Of a stretch of DNA of 33,005 nt, positions 22,435 through 32,132 are shown one piece after another. A program made the translations under genes and the position numbers. The notes beneath the pieces are model-generated. The model made no database searches and was not told where the DNA came from. It saw only the letters and a list, made by a program, of their open reading frames with translations. Where the stretch lies: NCBI GenBank assembly GCA_024693915.1, contig JAILKG010000195.1, positions 1-33,005 of the forward strand, read 5' to 3'. This DNA comes from Treponema sp. (lineage in GTDB: Bacteria > Spirochaetota > Spirochaetia > Treponematales > Treponemataceae). How positions within the stretch are numbered: the first letter of the stretch is position 1; each line of letters opens with the position of its first letter.

Positions 22435-25118
22435 TACTGCTGAGGAAGTTCAATTACTGTTCCAGAAATAATGTGATCCGGATTTTTAATTTTGTTGTAT
22501 CTGGCAATCATGTGATATTTCCAAGGATTCTTGTAATAAGCGTCAGCAATATCCCAGAGAGTGTCGCCCCATTTAATCTTGTAAGTGATTGTTTTTGGAG
22601 TTTCGGGCTCTTTTGGAAGTTCAGGAACAACTGTCTCAATTACTTCAGGTTCAGTGATGACTACAATTTCATCTTCTTTTGCTGAAGTGTCAGGAATTTC
22701 TGGCTCCGGCTCTGGAATTACTTCCGGCTCTGGCTCTGCTTCTTTTACGATTGGAGCCGGGTCAACTGTATTTTTTGCATTTTTCTTTCCAAGAAGATTG
22801 TACTTTGAAGGTACAATGAAAAGAAGGAGGAGAACTGCGATTATACAGATTATTGCGCAGATTACGCAAATGATAACAGGAGCCTTTGTCTTTTTGCGGA
22901 CATCTTCCTGATCGTCTGTCTGATAAGAAGTTCCTTCTTTTGTTTCCTTGTCGTAAAGGCCGTCAAAATCAAGACCGCTTGCAACAGGTACTGAATCCAT
23001 TGTAGGGTCTTTTGGACTTTCTGTTTCATTGTCATCAAAATCCGGTAAATCAAAGGAATCGTCACTGCCGCTTTCATTTTCCGGAAGGTCAAAGTTTGTA
23101 TCGCTTAAAGTTTCGTCCAAATCAGGAAGGGCAAATGGATCTTCATCAGCAACCTGGCTCTGGTCAGAAACTTCAGTCTGGTCGTTTTCAGCAGTTCCTT
23201 CGTCCAGATCTGGCAGGGCAAAAGGATCTTCTCCTTCTTTGTTGTTTTCATTTTCCGGAAGGTCAAAGTTTGTATCGCTTAAAGTTTCGTCTAAGTCAGG
23301 AAGAGCGAATGGATCTTCATCAGAAACTTCAGACTGGTCAGAAATTCCACTGTCTTCAGCATTCTCTGTAAGGTCTGCACTTTCAGTCAAATCTCCGGCA
23401 AAATCCTCTGCAGTTTCAGTATTTTCCGCTCCGTCTGACAGGCTTTCATCTGCCATGTTTTCATCAGTCTGATCGCTGAAATTGAAGTCCAGGTTGTCGT
23501 TCACTTCATTATCTTCCGGCAGGTCAGAATCAAAAGTATCTGCAACTGTTGAGTCTGCATCTGCGTTCTCAAAAGCAGAATGTTCTGAACTTTCCTGCAG
23601 GTCTGCATTTTCAGGGTTTTCGTATTCAGCGTCGTCGCCTATTCCCTTGATAGCATCAGCTTTGCTTGCCATTGCGTCAGAAAGGACTTCTGTATCCTGC
23701 TTATTTTCTTCTTCCTTGCGTTTTGCCATCATTCTGGCTAAAAGTCCGCCACCAACTGCGCCTGCTGCCACTCCTGCGGCAATTGCACCTGCATTGCTTT
23801 TCTTTTCTTCAGTTTTTTCCTCTGCTGTGATGTCTCCGCTTTCCTCAGCCAGGTTTTCTTCTGTCTGGTTTTCTTCAGCAATTTCATCCGGCAAAACAGA
23901 CTCGGAAGCAAAAATGTCCTCATCTGTAACAGGATTTTCGATTACTTCTGCAGGCATGTCGTCTGCAACAAGATTGCTTAAAGGCGCAAGCTCGTCTGCT
24001 GTAAGGGTATCAGTTTCAGAATCGTCAGCAAAAGAAGCCGAGAAATTGTCGTCAGAAGAAATTGTCTGGTCACTATCAAAATCGTCAAGAGCAGGAAGTC
24101 CGTCATCGGAAGAGAGGTTATCGTCAAGGGCAGGAAGTCCGTCGTCGGAAGAGATGTTATCGTCAAGGGCAGGAAGTCCGTCGTCGGAAACAAGGGTTTC
24201 GTCGGCAGAGAAGTTGTCCTCGATTTCCGGAAGGCCTTCGTCAGCGGCAGAAAGGCTGTCATCCATGGCAGGAAGTCCCTGGTCGGAAGCCGGACTTCCG
24301 TCCATAGCAAATGTATCGTCGCTGGAAGCAAAATTCTCTTCCATAGCAGCAGGCCCCTCGCTTGTTGAAGAAAAATCATCATCCAGAGGCGGAAGGTTGT
24401 CAGCTGAACCAAAATCATCCGGCAGAGAAAATTCGTCCCCAGAAAAATCAGAGGAAGAAAGGTCATCTGCGCCAAAATCATCTTGGTCAGGGCTGGCTAA
24501 CATTTCAGCACTTTCATCAAAACTTGCCTCAGCGGCGTCACTTGTAGAAAAGTCTGCATTTCCGGCATCAAGGTCGTTTTCATTCTGGCCGTCGTCAACA
24601 TTATCAAATCCGGCGTCTTCCGGCAGATTCAAATCGTCCATATCGAGTCCGGCATTATCTGCATCCAGACTGCTGTCGCCTGTATCAAGACCCTTTTCGT
24701 CTGCTCCAAATGCATCGTCACCGCTATCAAGCCCAACCTCTTCTGGCATTTTTACATCGTAATTAGTTGGTTCAAGGCGTTCTTCCAGAGTTCTGGAAAC
24801 CAGAGTTATGGCTGCGTTGCTGGAAGCTCCTGTTTCAGGGTCGTTCATATCTGCGGAAAGCTTATTGTTTTCATCAAGTTTGATTTTTAAAGGAATATCC
24901 ATGCTTCCGTTAGGGTGCTGAACCAGATTATCAATCTGAAGGGAGTCAATGTATTCCGCGTCCTCCATAGTTCCTGTTGAAGAACGGTATAAATCTACAA
25001 TAACCCGTGTCTGGTTGTCCCTGACAGTTGTAAGACCTAAATTTTTATTTCCAGCTTTTCCATCTTCCATAATCGGATAAAATGAACCGTCCGCTAATCG
25101 GATTCCAATCTGCTTCAT
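22434..25118 (-). CDS. LysM-domain membrane protein with long acidic repeat region and Hsp70-SBD-like N-terminus
   Basis: 894 aa; N-term DNQTRVIVDLYRSSTG...LQIDNLVQHPNGSMDIPLKIKLDENNKLSADMND; acidic repeats; TM APVIICVICAIICIIAVLLLLFIVP; C-terminal LysM YKIKWGDTLWDIADAYYKNPWKYHMIARYNKIKNPDHIISGTVIELP. Confidence 0.88.
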   Translation of the reverse strand: MKQIGIRLADGSFYPIMEDGKAGNKNLGLTTVRDNQTRVIVDLYRSSTGTMEDAEYIDSLQIDNLVQHPNGSMDIPLKIKLDENNKLSADMNDPETGASSNAAITLVSRTLEERLEPTNYDVKMPEEVGLDSGDDAFGADEKGLDTGDSSLDADNAGLDMDDLNLPEDAGFDNVDDGQNENDLDAGNADFSTSDAAEASFDESAEMLASPDQDDFGADDLSSSDFSGDEFSLPDDFGSADNLPPLDDDFSSTSEGPAAMEENFASSDDTFAMDGSPASDQGLPAMDDSLSAADEGLPEIEDNFSADETLVSDDGLPALDDNISSDDGLPALDDNLSSDDGLPALDDFDSDQTISSDDNFSASFADDSETDTLTADELAPLSNLVADDMPAEVIENPVTDEDIFASESVLPDEIAEENQTEENLAEESGDITAEEKTEEKKSNAGAIAAGVAAGAVGGGLLARMMAKRKEEENKQDTEVLSDAMASKADAIKGIGDDAEYENPENADLQESSEHSAFENADADSTVADTFDSDLPEDNEVNDNLDFNFSDQTDENMADESLSDGAENTETAEDFAGDLTESADLTENAEDSGISDQSEVSDEDPFALPDLDETLSDTNFDLPENENNKEGEDPFALPDLDEGTAENDQTEVSDQSQVADEDPFALPDLDETLSDTNFDLPENESGSDDSFDLPDFDDNETESPKDPTMDSVPVASGLDFDGLYDKETKEGTSYQTDDQEDVRKKTKAPVIICVICAIICIIAVLLLLFIVPSKYNLLGKKNAKNTVDPAPIVKEAEPEPEVIPEPEPEIPDTSAKEDEIVVITEPEVIETVVPELPKEPETPKTITYKIKWGDTLWDIADAYYKNPWKYHMIARYNKIKNPDHIISGTVIELPQQ
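23072..23292 (-). repeat. Direct repeats inside the LysM gene, 174 bp apart
   Basis: TTTTCCGGAAGGTCAAAGTTTGTATCGCTTAAAGTTTCGTC at 23077 and 23251; encodes repeated DPFALPDLDETLSDTNFDLPENE. Confidence 0.9.
24081..24188 (-). repeat. 39-bp tandem repeat (about 2.8 copies) inside the LysM gene
   Basis: ATCGTCAAGGGCAGGAAGTCCGTCGTCGGAAGAGATGTT; encodes 13-aa SSDDGLPALDDNx units. Confidence 0.9.
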
Positions 25119-25470
25119 AAAACGCCTCGCTAATTTAAAATGGTTCTTCCTGTAGATTATCGGCTTAAATTGATATTTTCGCTACTTTTTTCTATAAAAA
25201 TACAGGGGAAAATCAGTCAGAAAAAATTCATTTTGGGCGGCGGAGTCACCCACGGGCTTTCCGGGGCCCGCCTAAGGCTTGGTGTCGCGCAAAGCGCTCC
25301 CCTGGGCTCCAGCCTTTTTGCCTTTATGCGGGCAGTTTACCCTTTCAATTTTCTTGCCCTGGAAGCTTTTTCATTTCAAAAAATGGCTTTCGCCCACCCC
25401 TCCAGGCCCGCGCCTGGAATTACCTTCTCTTTTTACTTTTCTTCCTTCCCGGCAGTTTGCTGCACATTTT

Positions 25471-25598
25471 CTTCTTTCTAAGTTTCGTAAGACAGGTAAA
25501 TTTGCAGGCCTGTTTATTTTCCGGCAGCTTCCTTTACGATTTCTTTTTTTTAAGTTTTCGTAAAACAGGTAAGCTTGCAGGTCTGCTTTTTTCCGGCA
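25471..25598. repeat. Diverged 72-bp-period intergenic direct repeat
   Basis: 25471-25526 and 25543-25598 share AAGTTT(T)CGTAARACAGGTAARYTTGCAGGYCTG...TTTTCCGGCA. Confidence 0.75.
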
Positions 25599-25629
25599 AG
25601 TGGCCGTCAGATTTTTCTTTTCGTTAAAA

Positions 25630-25675
25630 AAAAAGAGCCCGCAAAGTGCACTTCAAGTGCCAGAACTTCACGGGC
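25630..25675. terminator. Likely bidirectional terminator downstream of the YD-repeat gene
   Basis: A-tract GAGCCCG...CACGGGCTTTTT with internal GCACTT-C-AAGTGC. Confidence 0.65.
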
Positions 25676-25720
25676 TTTTTATCTCTTTATTTTTCCAGGC
25701 TTTTCTTCAGCCTGAAAAAA

Positions 25721-26569
25721 TTACTTCTGGTCTACAGTGTTGTAGTCGTAGATAAATTCTGTCATATCTGACATTTCGTTTACAGTTGTTCCGAATTTTC
25801 TAAGAACGGCGTAACCGGTAACTTTTGATGTATTTCCAAAGGAATCAGTTTTTACAAGGGAACGCTTTGTAATTTTTCCATCGGAATCGTAAGCAGTTAC
25901 TTCAGAAAGGGAATTGTCTGCTGCATAGCGGAAAACATCTTTTGATTTAATAATTCCGTTTGCATCGTAGTAGCTGATGGATTCTTTCTGGTTAGCAGCG
26001 TTGTAAGTATAACTTCTTTCTTCGTCCAGTGTTCCGTCTCCAAAGTATTCGTATTCGTGTTCAATTCTGTTTGAATCGTCATACTTGTAGATGATTTTCC
26101 AGACAAGCAGGCCGTCAGCATTGTAGTAGCTTTCGTCAGTAAGGTTTTTACCGGAATAGGAATAAATTGTTTTTCCCTTAAGGTAGCCGCTTTTTGTAAA
26201 TTCAGAACAGTCTGACTTCATGTTGTCTTTGTAAGTGATTGTTGTGTTCCAGATCTGAACGTTATCAGCATCATAGCAAACCTGGGCAGTAAGGTTACCC
26301 ATGTTGTCATAGGTGTTCACAATTTTATTTACAAGGGCATCTCTTGGAGTCAGTTCAGAAGATTCAGTGATTTTTCCCTGATCATCAAATTTGTAAATGA
26401 TTTTTGAACTTGGTGTACGGAAGTATTCACCGAATTTTGAAACGATTGTAAAGTCTGTTCTTGTTACAGTTCTGGCTTTAGTTTTAAGAGATGCTCCCGC
26501 TGCAATATCATAGGCAAAAAGAGAGGATGCAATTGCGCCTGCAAGTACGATACTCAATACCTTTTTCAT
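25721..26569 (-). CDS. Secreted protein with YD/RHS-like repeats
   Basis: 282 aa; signal peptide MKKVLSIVLAGAIASSLFAYD; repeats such as IYSYSGKNLTDESYYNADGLLVWKIIYKYDDSNRIEHEYEYFGDGTLDEERSYTYNAANQKESISYYDANG. Confidence 0.7.
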   Translation of the reverse strand: MKKVLSIVLAGAIASSLFAYDIAAGASLKTKARTVTRTDFTIVSKFGEYFRTPSSKIIYKFDDQGKITESSELTPRDALVNKIVNTYDNMGNLTAQVCYDADNVQIWNTTITYKDNMKSDCSEFTKSGYLKGKTIYSYSGKNLTDESYYNADGLLVWKIIYKYDDSNRIEHEYEYFGDGTLDEERSYTYNAANQKESISYYDANGIIKSKDVFRYAADNSLSEVTAYDSDGKITKRSLVKTDSFGNTSKVTGYAVLRKFGTTVNEMSDMTEFIYDYNTVDQK

Positions 26570-26646
26570 AAGTCCTCCATAAATATTATTCTACCATTAT
26601 AGACTTAATGCAGGTAATTTGTCAAAATGTATTAGGTGAATTTTGT

Positions 26647-27570
26647 ATGGACTTGTATGAATTGAGAGCTTTTATAGTTCTTCAGGAACAGCTTCATTAT
26701 GCAAAGGCGGCTTCAAGGCTGAATATGAGCGCTTCTGCACTTTCCAGAATTGTAAGCCGGCTGGAAGAAGAACTGGATACTCCTTTAATCGACCGTTCCA
26801 GTCGTTCTGTAACTTTAACAGAAAAAGGCAGGGTTTTTGCAGAATTTGCCAGGGAAACAATTGAGAAGGAAGAGGAATTAAAATCTTCTTTTCAGGGAGA
26901 AAAAGGTTCTGTTTCAGGAATTTTAAATGTCTACGCATCGGTAACGGCCTGCTACATGATTCTTCCTCTTTTTATCAAAAAACTTTCAGAAAAATATCCT
27001 CTTATAAAACTTTCCGTTCAAACAGGAGACCCTGCCGGAGCAATTCAGTCTGTTCGTGACGGCAGTGCTTCTCTGGCAGTTGCCGCAATTCCAGAAGATT
27101 CTCTTTCCTATCTTGAAACCATAAAATGCGTGCGAACGCCCCTGGTTTACGCCGCTTCAAAAGACGGTCCCTACACCAGCGTAAAGGGGTCGCCACAGGA
27201 CATTCTTTCTACCACTCCCCTGGTGCTTCCAAAAAACGGAATTGCCCGGGAACGCTTTGATCACTGGACCAAATCCAGAAACGTGCATCCAATAATTGCG
27301 GCGGAAACGGAGGGAAACGAGGCGATTCTTGCCATCGTTCAGCTGGGCCTGGGAATCGGCCTTGTTCCTCAGCTGGTTCTTGATTCTGCACCTTATAAAA
27401 ACGCTTTTGTAATTCACAGCGCCGGCAACACTATGGGCTACTACGATGTAGGCTTTATCCGTCGGTCTGAACTCTACGGGTCAAAGGGAAGCCGCCTGAT
27501 TCAAAAGGCTGTTGGAGAAGTGCTTCATTCAATTTCAAAGGAGGATTTTGTTCGCTATGACGGAAAATGA
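26647..27570 (+). CDS. LysR-family transcriptional regulator, IlvY-like
   Basis: ORF track start 26608; ATG 26647 (MDLYELRAFIVLQEQLHYAKAASRLNMSASALSRIVSRLEEELDTPLIDRSSRSVTLTEKG) fits LysR N-termini. GDPAGAIQSV and GNEAILAIVQLGLGIGLVPQLVL resemble IlvY. Confidence 0.85.
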   Translation: MDLYELRAFIVLQEQLHYAKAASRLNMSASALSRIVSRLEEELDTPLIDRSSRSVTLTEKGRVFAEFARETIEKEEELKSSFQGEKGSVSGILNVYASVTACYMILPLFIKKLSEKYPLIKLSVQTGDPAGAIQSVRDGSASLAVAAIPEDSLSYLETIKCVRTPLVYAASKDGPYTSVKGSPQDILSTTPLVLPKNGIARERFDHWTKSRNVHPIIAAETEGNEAILAIVQLGLGIGLVPQLVLDSAPYKNAFVIHSAGNTMGYYDVGFIRRSELYGSKGSRLIQKAVGEVLHSISKEDFVRYDGK

Positions 27571-28375
27571 GTGGAAAAGTTTTTGTTCCTTCAGGGAAGA
27601 TTTTAAGAAAAAAATAGAAGAGTGGAAGTCTCTTGCCCCGGAAATTTCCAGACTTTCCAAAGAAGCATCTTTAAAAGATACGCCTGCCTATCCCCTTGAA
27701 AATCCTCTGGTTTATAACACCGCCCTTGATGAAATACAAAAAGATGACTGTATCCGTCTTATTGTAATCGGAGACAATCCCGGCAAAAACGAGCAGCTTT
27801 CAAAAAATCAGAAATATCTTGTGGGGCAGTCCGGAAAACTGGCGGAAGGTTTTTTTAAGAAAAACGGCCAGCTGGGGGTGGATTTCAGGAAAAATGTTAT
27901 AATTTTGAATAAAACTCCTGTTCATACTGCAAAAACAAATCATTTGAAATATCTTCTGAAAAACGGAAGTCCTGAACTTTGCAATATAATAGAAGAAAGC
28001 CAAAAATGGATGGCAGAAAGGACGGCTTTTCTTCACCAGTCCCTTGATAACTGTTCTTTGTGGCTGGTGGGCTATTCTGAGCTCAAAAAAAACGGCATTT
28101 TCAAGGTTTACCGGGACTGCCTTTTTGCTTCCTATGGCGAAGGAAAGGGCGCAGATGTAGATACTGGCACAGCTGAAAAAAATGGCGCATCAGAAAAGAA
28201 TGGCGCAGGTGGAAATGGCAGTGCCTATGACCGGCTTTTTGTGTACCAGCATTTTTCCATGAACAGCTTTACCCGGGATTTGAAAAAGTTTATGGAAGCA
28301 CATTCTGCGCTGAGTCTGGAACAGGCACTGAATGAAATTGGAAGGGCGCATAGGGATGAAATATTTGGGGTGTAG
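27557..28375 (+). CDS. Uracil-DNA glycosylase-superfamily-like protein
   Basis: Starts inside the end of the LysR gene (MTENEWKSFCSFREDF); IVIGDNPGKNEQ...LVGQSGKLAEGFF resembles the UDG GE(x)PG...G(x)SG motifs. Confidence 0.65.
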   Translation: MTENEWKSFCSFREDFKKKIEEWKSLAPEISRLSKEASLKDTPAYPLENPLVYNTALDEIQKDDCIRLIVIGDNPGKNEQLSKNQKYLVGQSGKLAEGFFKKNGQLGVDFRKNVIILNKTPVHTAKTNHLKYLLKNGSPELCNIIEESQKWMAERTAFLHQSLDNCSLWLVGYSELKKNGIFKVYRDCLFASYGEGKGADVDTGTAEKNGASEKNGAGGNGSAYDRLFVYQHFSMNSFTRDLKKFMEAHSALSLEQALNEIGRAHRDEIFGV

Positions 28376-28392
28376 GAATAACTGCTTCCTAA

Positions 28393-29322
28393 TTAAAAAT
28401 AGCAGATAGTGTAATCAGTCAGCGGTATATAGCAGAGGGATTTGTAAAGGTTCTGCGCTGCTTTGTTTTCTTTTTTGACGTACAGAACGGGAAGCTTTCT
28501 TGCGTGGAGTATTTTTTTTGTAAGAACCAGAACGCATCTTCTGGCGTAATGTATTCCCCTCTGTTCCGGAAGTGTAAAAACGCCGCCGATTTGGGCGCAT
28601 TTAGTTCCGATGGCGTTTGTCTGGGCTTTTGAAATCAGGTTTCCGTTTCCGTCATCGATTGCAAGAATATACTGCCGCCTTAAAGAGGCTTTGAGCTTCA
28701 ATCTGGAAGAATCTTCGTTAAATTCAAAGCCCCGGGGTAGAACTTCTTCAAGTTCGTATTTTTTTTGAAGTTCAATCAGGCTTTGTAAAAGTGGCTCCGG
28801 AAGGTCTTTTTTGCATCGGACAAAGCTTTCTCCATTTGAAAATGCCTGTAATTCCAGAGAAAGAAAGTCTTTTACGTTCAGGCGCATGAAAATGTAGCGG
28901 TTTATAACTCTTGGAAAGGCATCTAAGTTTTCAAGGCTCTGCAAAATCAGGCTGGTGCCGCTTTCAACTCCGTTTACGCATTCCGGCAGGGCTAGTTTTT
29001 CGCTTCTGTAAAAGTCTGTTAAATCCCGGGTGAAGGTAAGACATTCATAATCCTGCCATTCTGATTTTTTAGCAAAGCCAGCGGAAAAGGAAGATCGTTT
29101 TTTTTCTGCAAAGGGCAGGCAGTGGAGTACGGTTTTTGAAAGCACCACAACGCCCCAGATTTTGTCTCCCTTTATGTCACCGTTAAAAACTACATACAGG
29201 GAAGCGGAATTTTTTCTTATGGCGCTGGAAAGCTGCACTGAAATCAATTCGTATTTTTTTACAAAGTTCAGAGCCTGCCCCTTCAGGCGGTCTGTTAATT
29301 CTTCAAAAGGAAAAAAAATCAT
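28393..29322 (-). CDS. GNAT-family acetyltransferase
   Basis: 309 aa; C-terminal IGGVFTLPEQRGIHYARRCVLVLTKKILHARKLPVLYVKKENKAAQNLYKSLCYIP. Confidence 0.78.
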   Translation of the reverse strand: MIFFPFEELTDRLKGQALNFVKKYELISVQLSSAIRKNSASLYVVFNGDIKGDKIWGVVVLSKTVLHCLPFAEKKRSSFSAGFAKKSEWQDYECLTFTRDLTDFYRSEKLALPECVNGVESGTSLILQSLENLDAFPRVINRYIFMRLNVKDFLSLELQAFSNGESFVRCKKDLPEPLLQSLIELQKKYELEEVLPRGFEFNEDSSRLKLKASLRRQYILAIDDGNGNLISKAQTNAIGTKCAQIGGVFTLPEQRGIHYARRCVLVLTKKILHARKLPVLYVKKENKAAQNLYKSLCYIPLTDYTICYF

Positions 29323-29401
29323 CTCTTCTGCCTGTATTTTTTAATTTTCGGAAATTGATTTTTATTTCCGCCAGCCTTCTTTTCTCTTGACGCCAGAATT
29401 T

Positions 29402-32022
29402 TTAGTCCTTTATAACCTGCAGGGATTTCTGCTGGAATTTTGGAATGAACTTTTTTGTTCCGCCGTTTTCAAACTGAACTGTGATTACAAAATCATCGCC
29501 ATCTGTCTGCTTGATTACAACTCCGTAGCCCAGTCGTCGTGGAATATTTTTGTACCCTTCTTGTATTTTTCTCTGAGGGGGTCTGAAAAAGTTCCGGCGG
29601 AAAAATTTCCACCAGAAAAAGCCGGGTTTTGGCCAAAAGCTGAACTTCCTTCAAATACAGACTTTTCTCCCAGATCATTTTCTCCCAGATTGTTTCCGCC
29701 GAATCCGGAATTTCTTCCAGAAGCTGAATAGTTTCCGTAGCCAGAACTTCCGCTACCGTAGGAATTGTAGCCGTATGAGTTATAGCCATAGCCGCTTCCA
29801 AAGCCAATGCTTGGGCAAAGATTCTGAATGTCCAGGGCTTCTTCTGCCTCTTTTAAGAAAATACTTGGTGCCATAGTCTGTATGTGACCATAGAGTTTTC
29901 TTGATCTGGTACAGATGAGGGTGAGTTCTTTTCTGGCCCGGGTTATTCCAACATAAAAAAGACGTCGTTCTTCTTCAAGGTCACTGCCTGTTTTGTCTTC
30001 CCTTGGGAAAATGCCGCTTTCCATTCCTGTTATGATTACCCGGTTAAATTCAAGACCTTTTGTGTTGTGTAAGGTTATCAGGGTTACTGCATCGGCATTT
30101 TCGTCAGTTTCTGAGTTTTCAGAAAGGGTTCTGTCCAGATTTATGCTGTCCAGAAAGTCCAGAAGTCCCAGTTTTGTGCATGGGTAGGTTGCACCATAGT
30201 TTGCAAGCTCCTGCATGTTTTCAACTCTGCTGGTGCCGTCAATTTCGTCCTGAGCCTTGTGGTATTCTTCCAGACCGGAATCTTTTATGATTTTTTCTAT
30301 AAAGTATGAAAGTGGCGGAGAAACGAAATTTTCGTCATCGCTGTTTTCTTCCGCTTTTATTGAATTTTCTTCCAGTTCCTCTTTAAGGCTTTTCATCAGG
30401 GAGGCTAATTCCTTTGCTCCTTCCTGGGCTTTTTTTGTAAGGGAGATATAAAGGGCAGGGGATGTGGTACTTTCACTGCTTTCCGCCATATTTTCCGCCT
30501 GTAAAATAAAATTGTCGGACTTGTCTGCCAGGGAAGCTGGACTTTGGCCGTCAGTCTTTTCCGCCATATTCTCTGTTAGTGAAATAGAATTATCGCTAGC
30601 GGACTTTTCTGTTTGGGAAATTGGCTTTTGGCTGTTTTCTGATGGAGCTTTCAGAGCCTTTCCTTCCCCGGCAAACTCGGCGGCTAAAATCAGGTCATTG
30701 ACCCCGGCTCTTTTTGCTCCCTCTATCAGTTTTTCCAGGGATTTTTCGCCTAAGCCCCGGACAGGTTTATTTGCAATTCGGTGGAAGGCAATTTCGTCCC
30801 GGCCATTAGCAAGGAGGGAAAGGTAGGAAAGAATATCCTTGATTTCTTCTCTTTCGTAGAATTTTAAGCTTCCAACAACTTTGTATGGAATTTCTTTGTG
30901 AAGAAATTCATGTTCAAATTCCAGAGACTGGGCGTTAGTTCTGTAGAGAATGGCAAAATCGCTGAATTTTGCGGGGCATTTTTCTGATGAAACGGCATTT
31001 TTTATCAGTTTTGAGCAGAGTTCGGCTTCTGCATTCTGGTCCCGGACGATGAGGGCGCATGGTCTTGTGCCTTCTTCTCCTTCTGCAATTAAAGTTTTAC
31101 CGATACGACCGGTGTTGTTCTGCACAACTGCATCTGCCACCTCAAGAATTCTTGCGGTGGAGCGGTAGTTTCTTTCCAGACGAATCAGCTGGGTATCTGG
31201 AAAAATATTTGGAAACTGAAGAATGTTCTGGATTTCTGCACCGCGGAAGCGGTAGATGGACTGGTCATCATCGCCAACGACGCAGACATAGGTGCTGCTT
31301 CCTTCCTGAACTCCGCTTAAAGCCTGCAAAAGCCTGAACTGGGCCACATTTGAGTCCTGGTATTCGTCTACCATTATTACTTTAAAATGATGCTGCATCT
31401 GCTGCCTTAGTTCAGGACTTCCTTCCAGAAGAATTACGGGAAGCATAATCAAATCGCCAAAATCTACGTTGCCTGTTTCTCTAAGTCTCTTCTGGTAGGC
31501 TTTGTAGGCTTCTTCCAGATCTCCGTCCTCGTCAAAGGAAGAAATATCGTCTTCCGGAGTAAGGCAGTAGTCCTTGCAGAGGGCAATTTTTTTTGCAAGC
31601 TGCTGGGCCTTCTTTTTTGTAAGGTGAGGCAGGGCTTTTTGAAGGAGACTTGCAGAATCTGAGTCATCGTAAACAGTAAAATTGTTGTCTATGCCTGCTA
31701 TAAGACCGTATTTTCTTAAAAACCAGGCTCCAAAGGAGTGGAAAGTTTTTATCTGAGATTCGCAGGCAGAAGGTTCCAGAGAAACGGCTCTTTCCCGCAT
31801 TTCATCGGCTGCTTTTTTTGTAAAGGTAACGGCAAGAATCTGCCAGCTTCTGATATTTTCGTGTTGAATGAGATATGCAATTTTAGTGGTAATTACCCTG
31901 GTTTTTCCGCTGCCTGCTCCCGCAAGAATTAAAAGGGGGCTTCCCTTGTGAACAACAGCTTCTTTTTGTTCCGGGTTCAGTTTATCTAAATATTCAAAAG
32001 CCATGGCTATAAAATAACGCAA
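29402..32022 (-). CDS. pcrA: UvrD/PcrA-like ATP-dependent DNA helicase, apparently frameshifted near the 3' end
   Basis: Track ORF 29515..32022 (835 aa): LILAGAGSGKTRVITTKIAYLI, VDEYQDSN, GDDDQSIYRFRGA, RLERNYRS, TLHNTKGLEFNRVIITGMESGIFP. A +1 shift at 29529-29531 continues the reading to a stop at 29402. Confidence 0.92.
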
Positions 32023-32132
32023 GTAAAAGCACCTTTCAAGGGTTTTCTTTTAATTTGACTTTGCTTTAATTCTAACTTTGACAAGGCTTCTGGCCAGTGA
32101 GTTTTTCTTCTGAAAGTGCGTTTACCGGATTC

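Noticed and set aside
23482-24762. 426-aa plus-strand ORF antisense to the LysM gene
   Set aside because: Ser/Ala-rich frame mirrors the acidic repeat codons on the opposite strand; no start context or domain. Composition artefact.
25140-25481. 113-aa plus-strand ORF in the long intergenic region
   Set aside because: Poor start context, no domain; coincides with the GC-rich folded block.
29387-29731. 114-aa plus-strand ORF at the 3' end of the PcrA-like gene
   Set aside because: Antisense to the frameshifted helicase C-terminus, which gives a clearly homologous translation.
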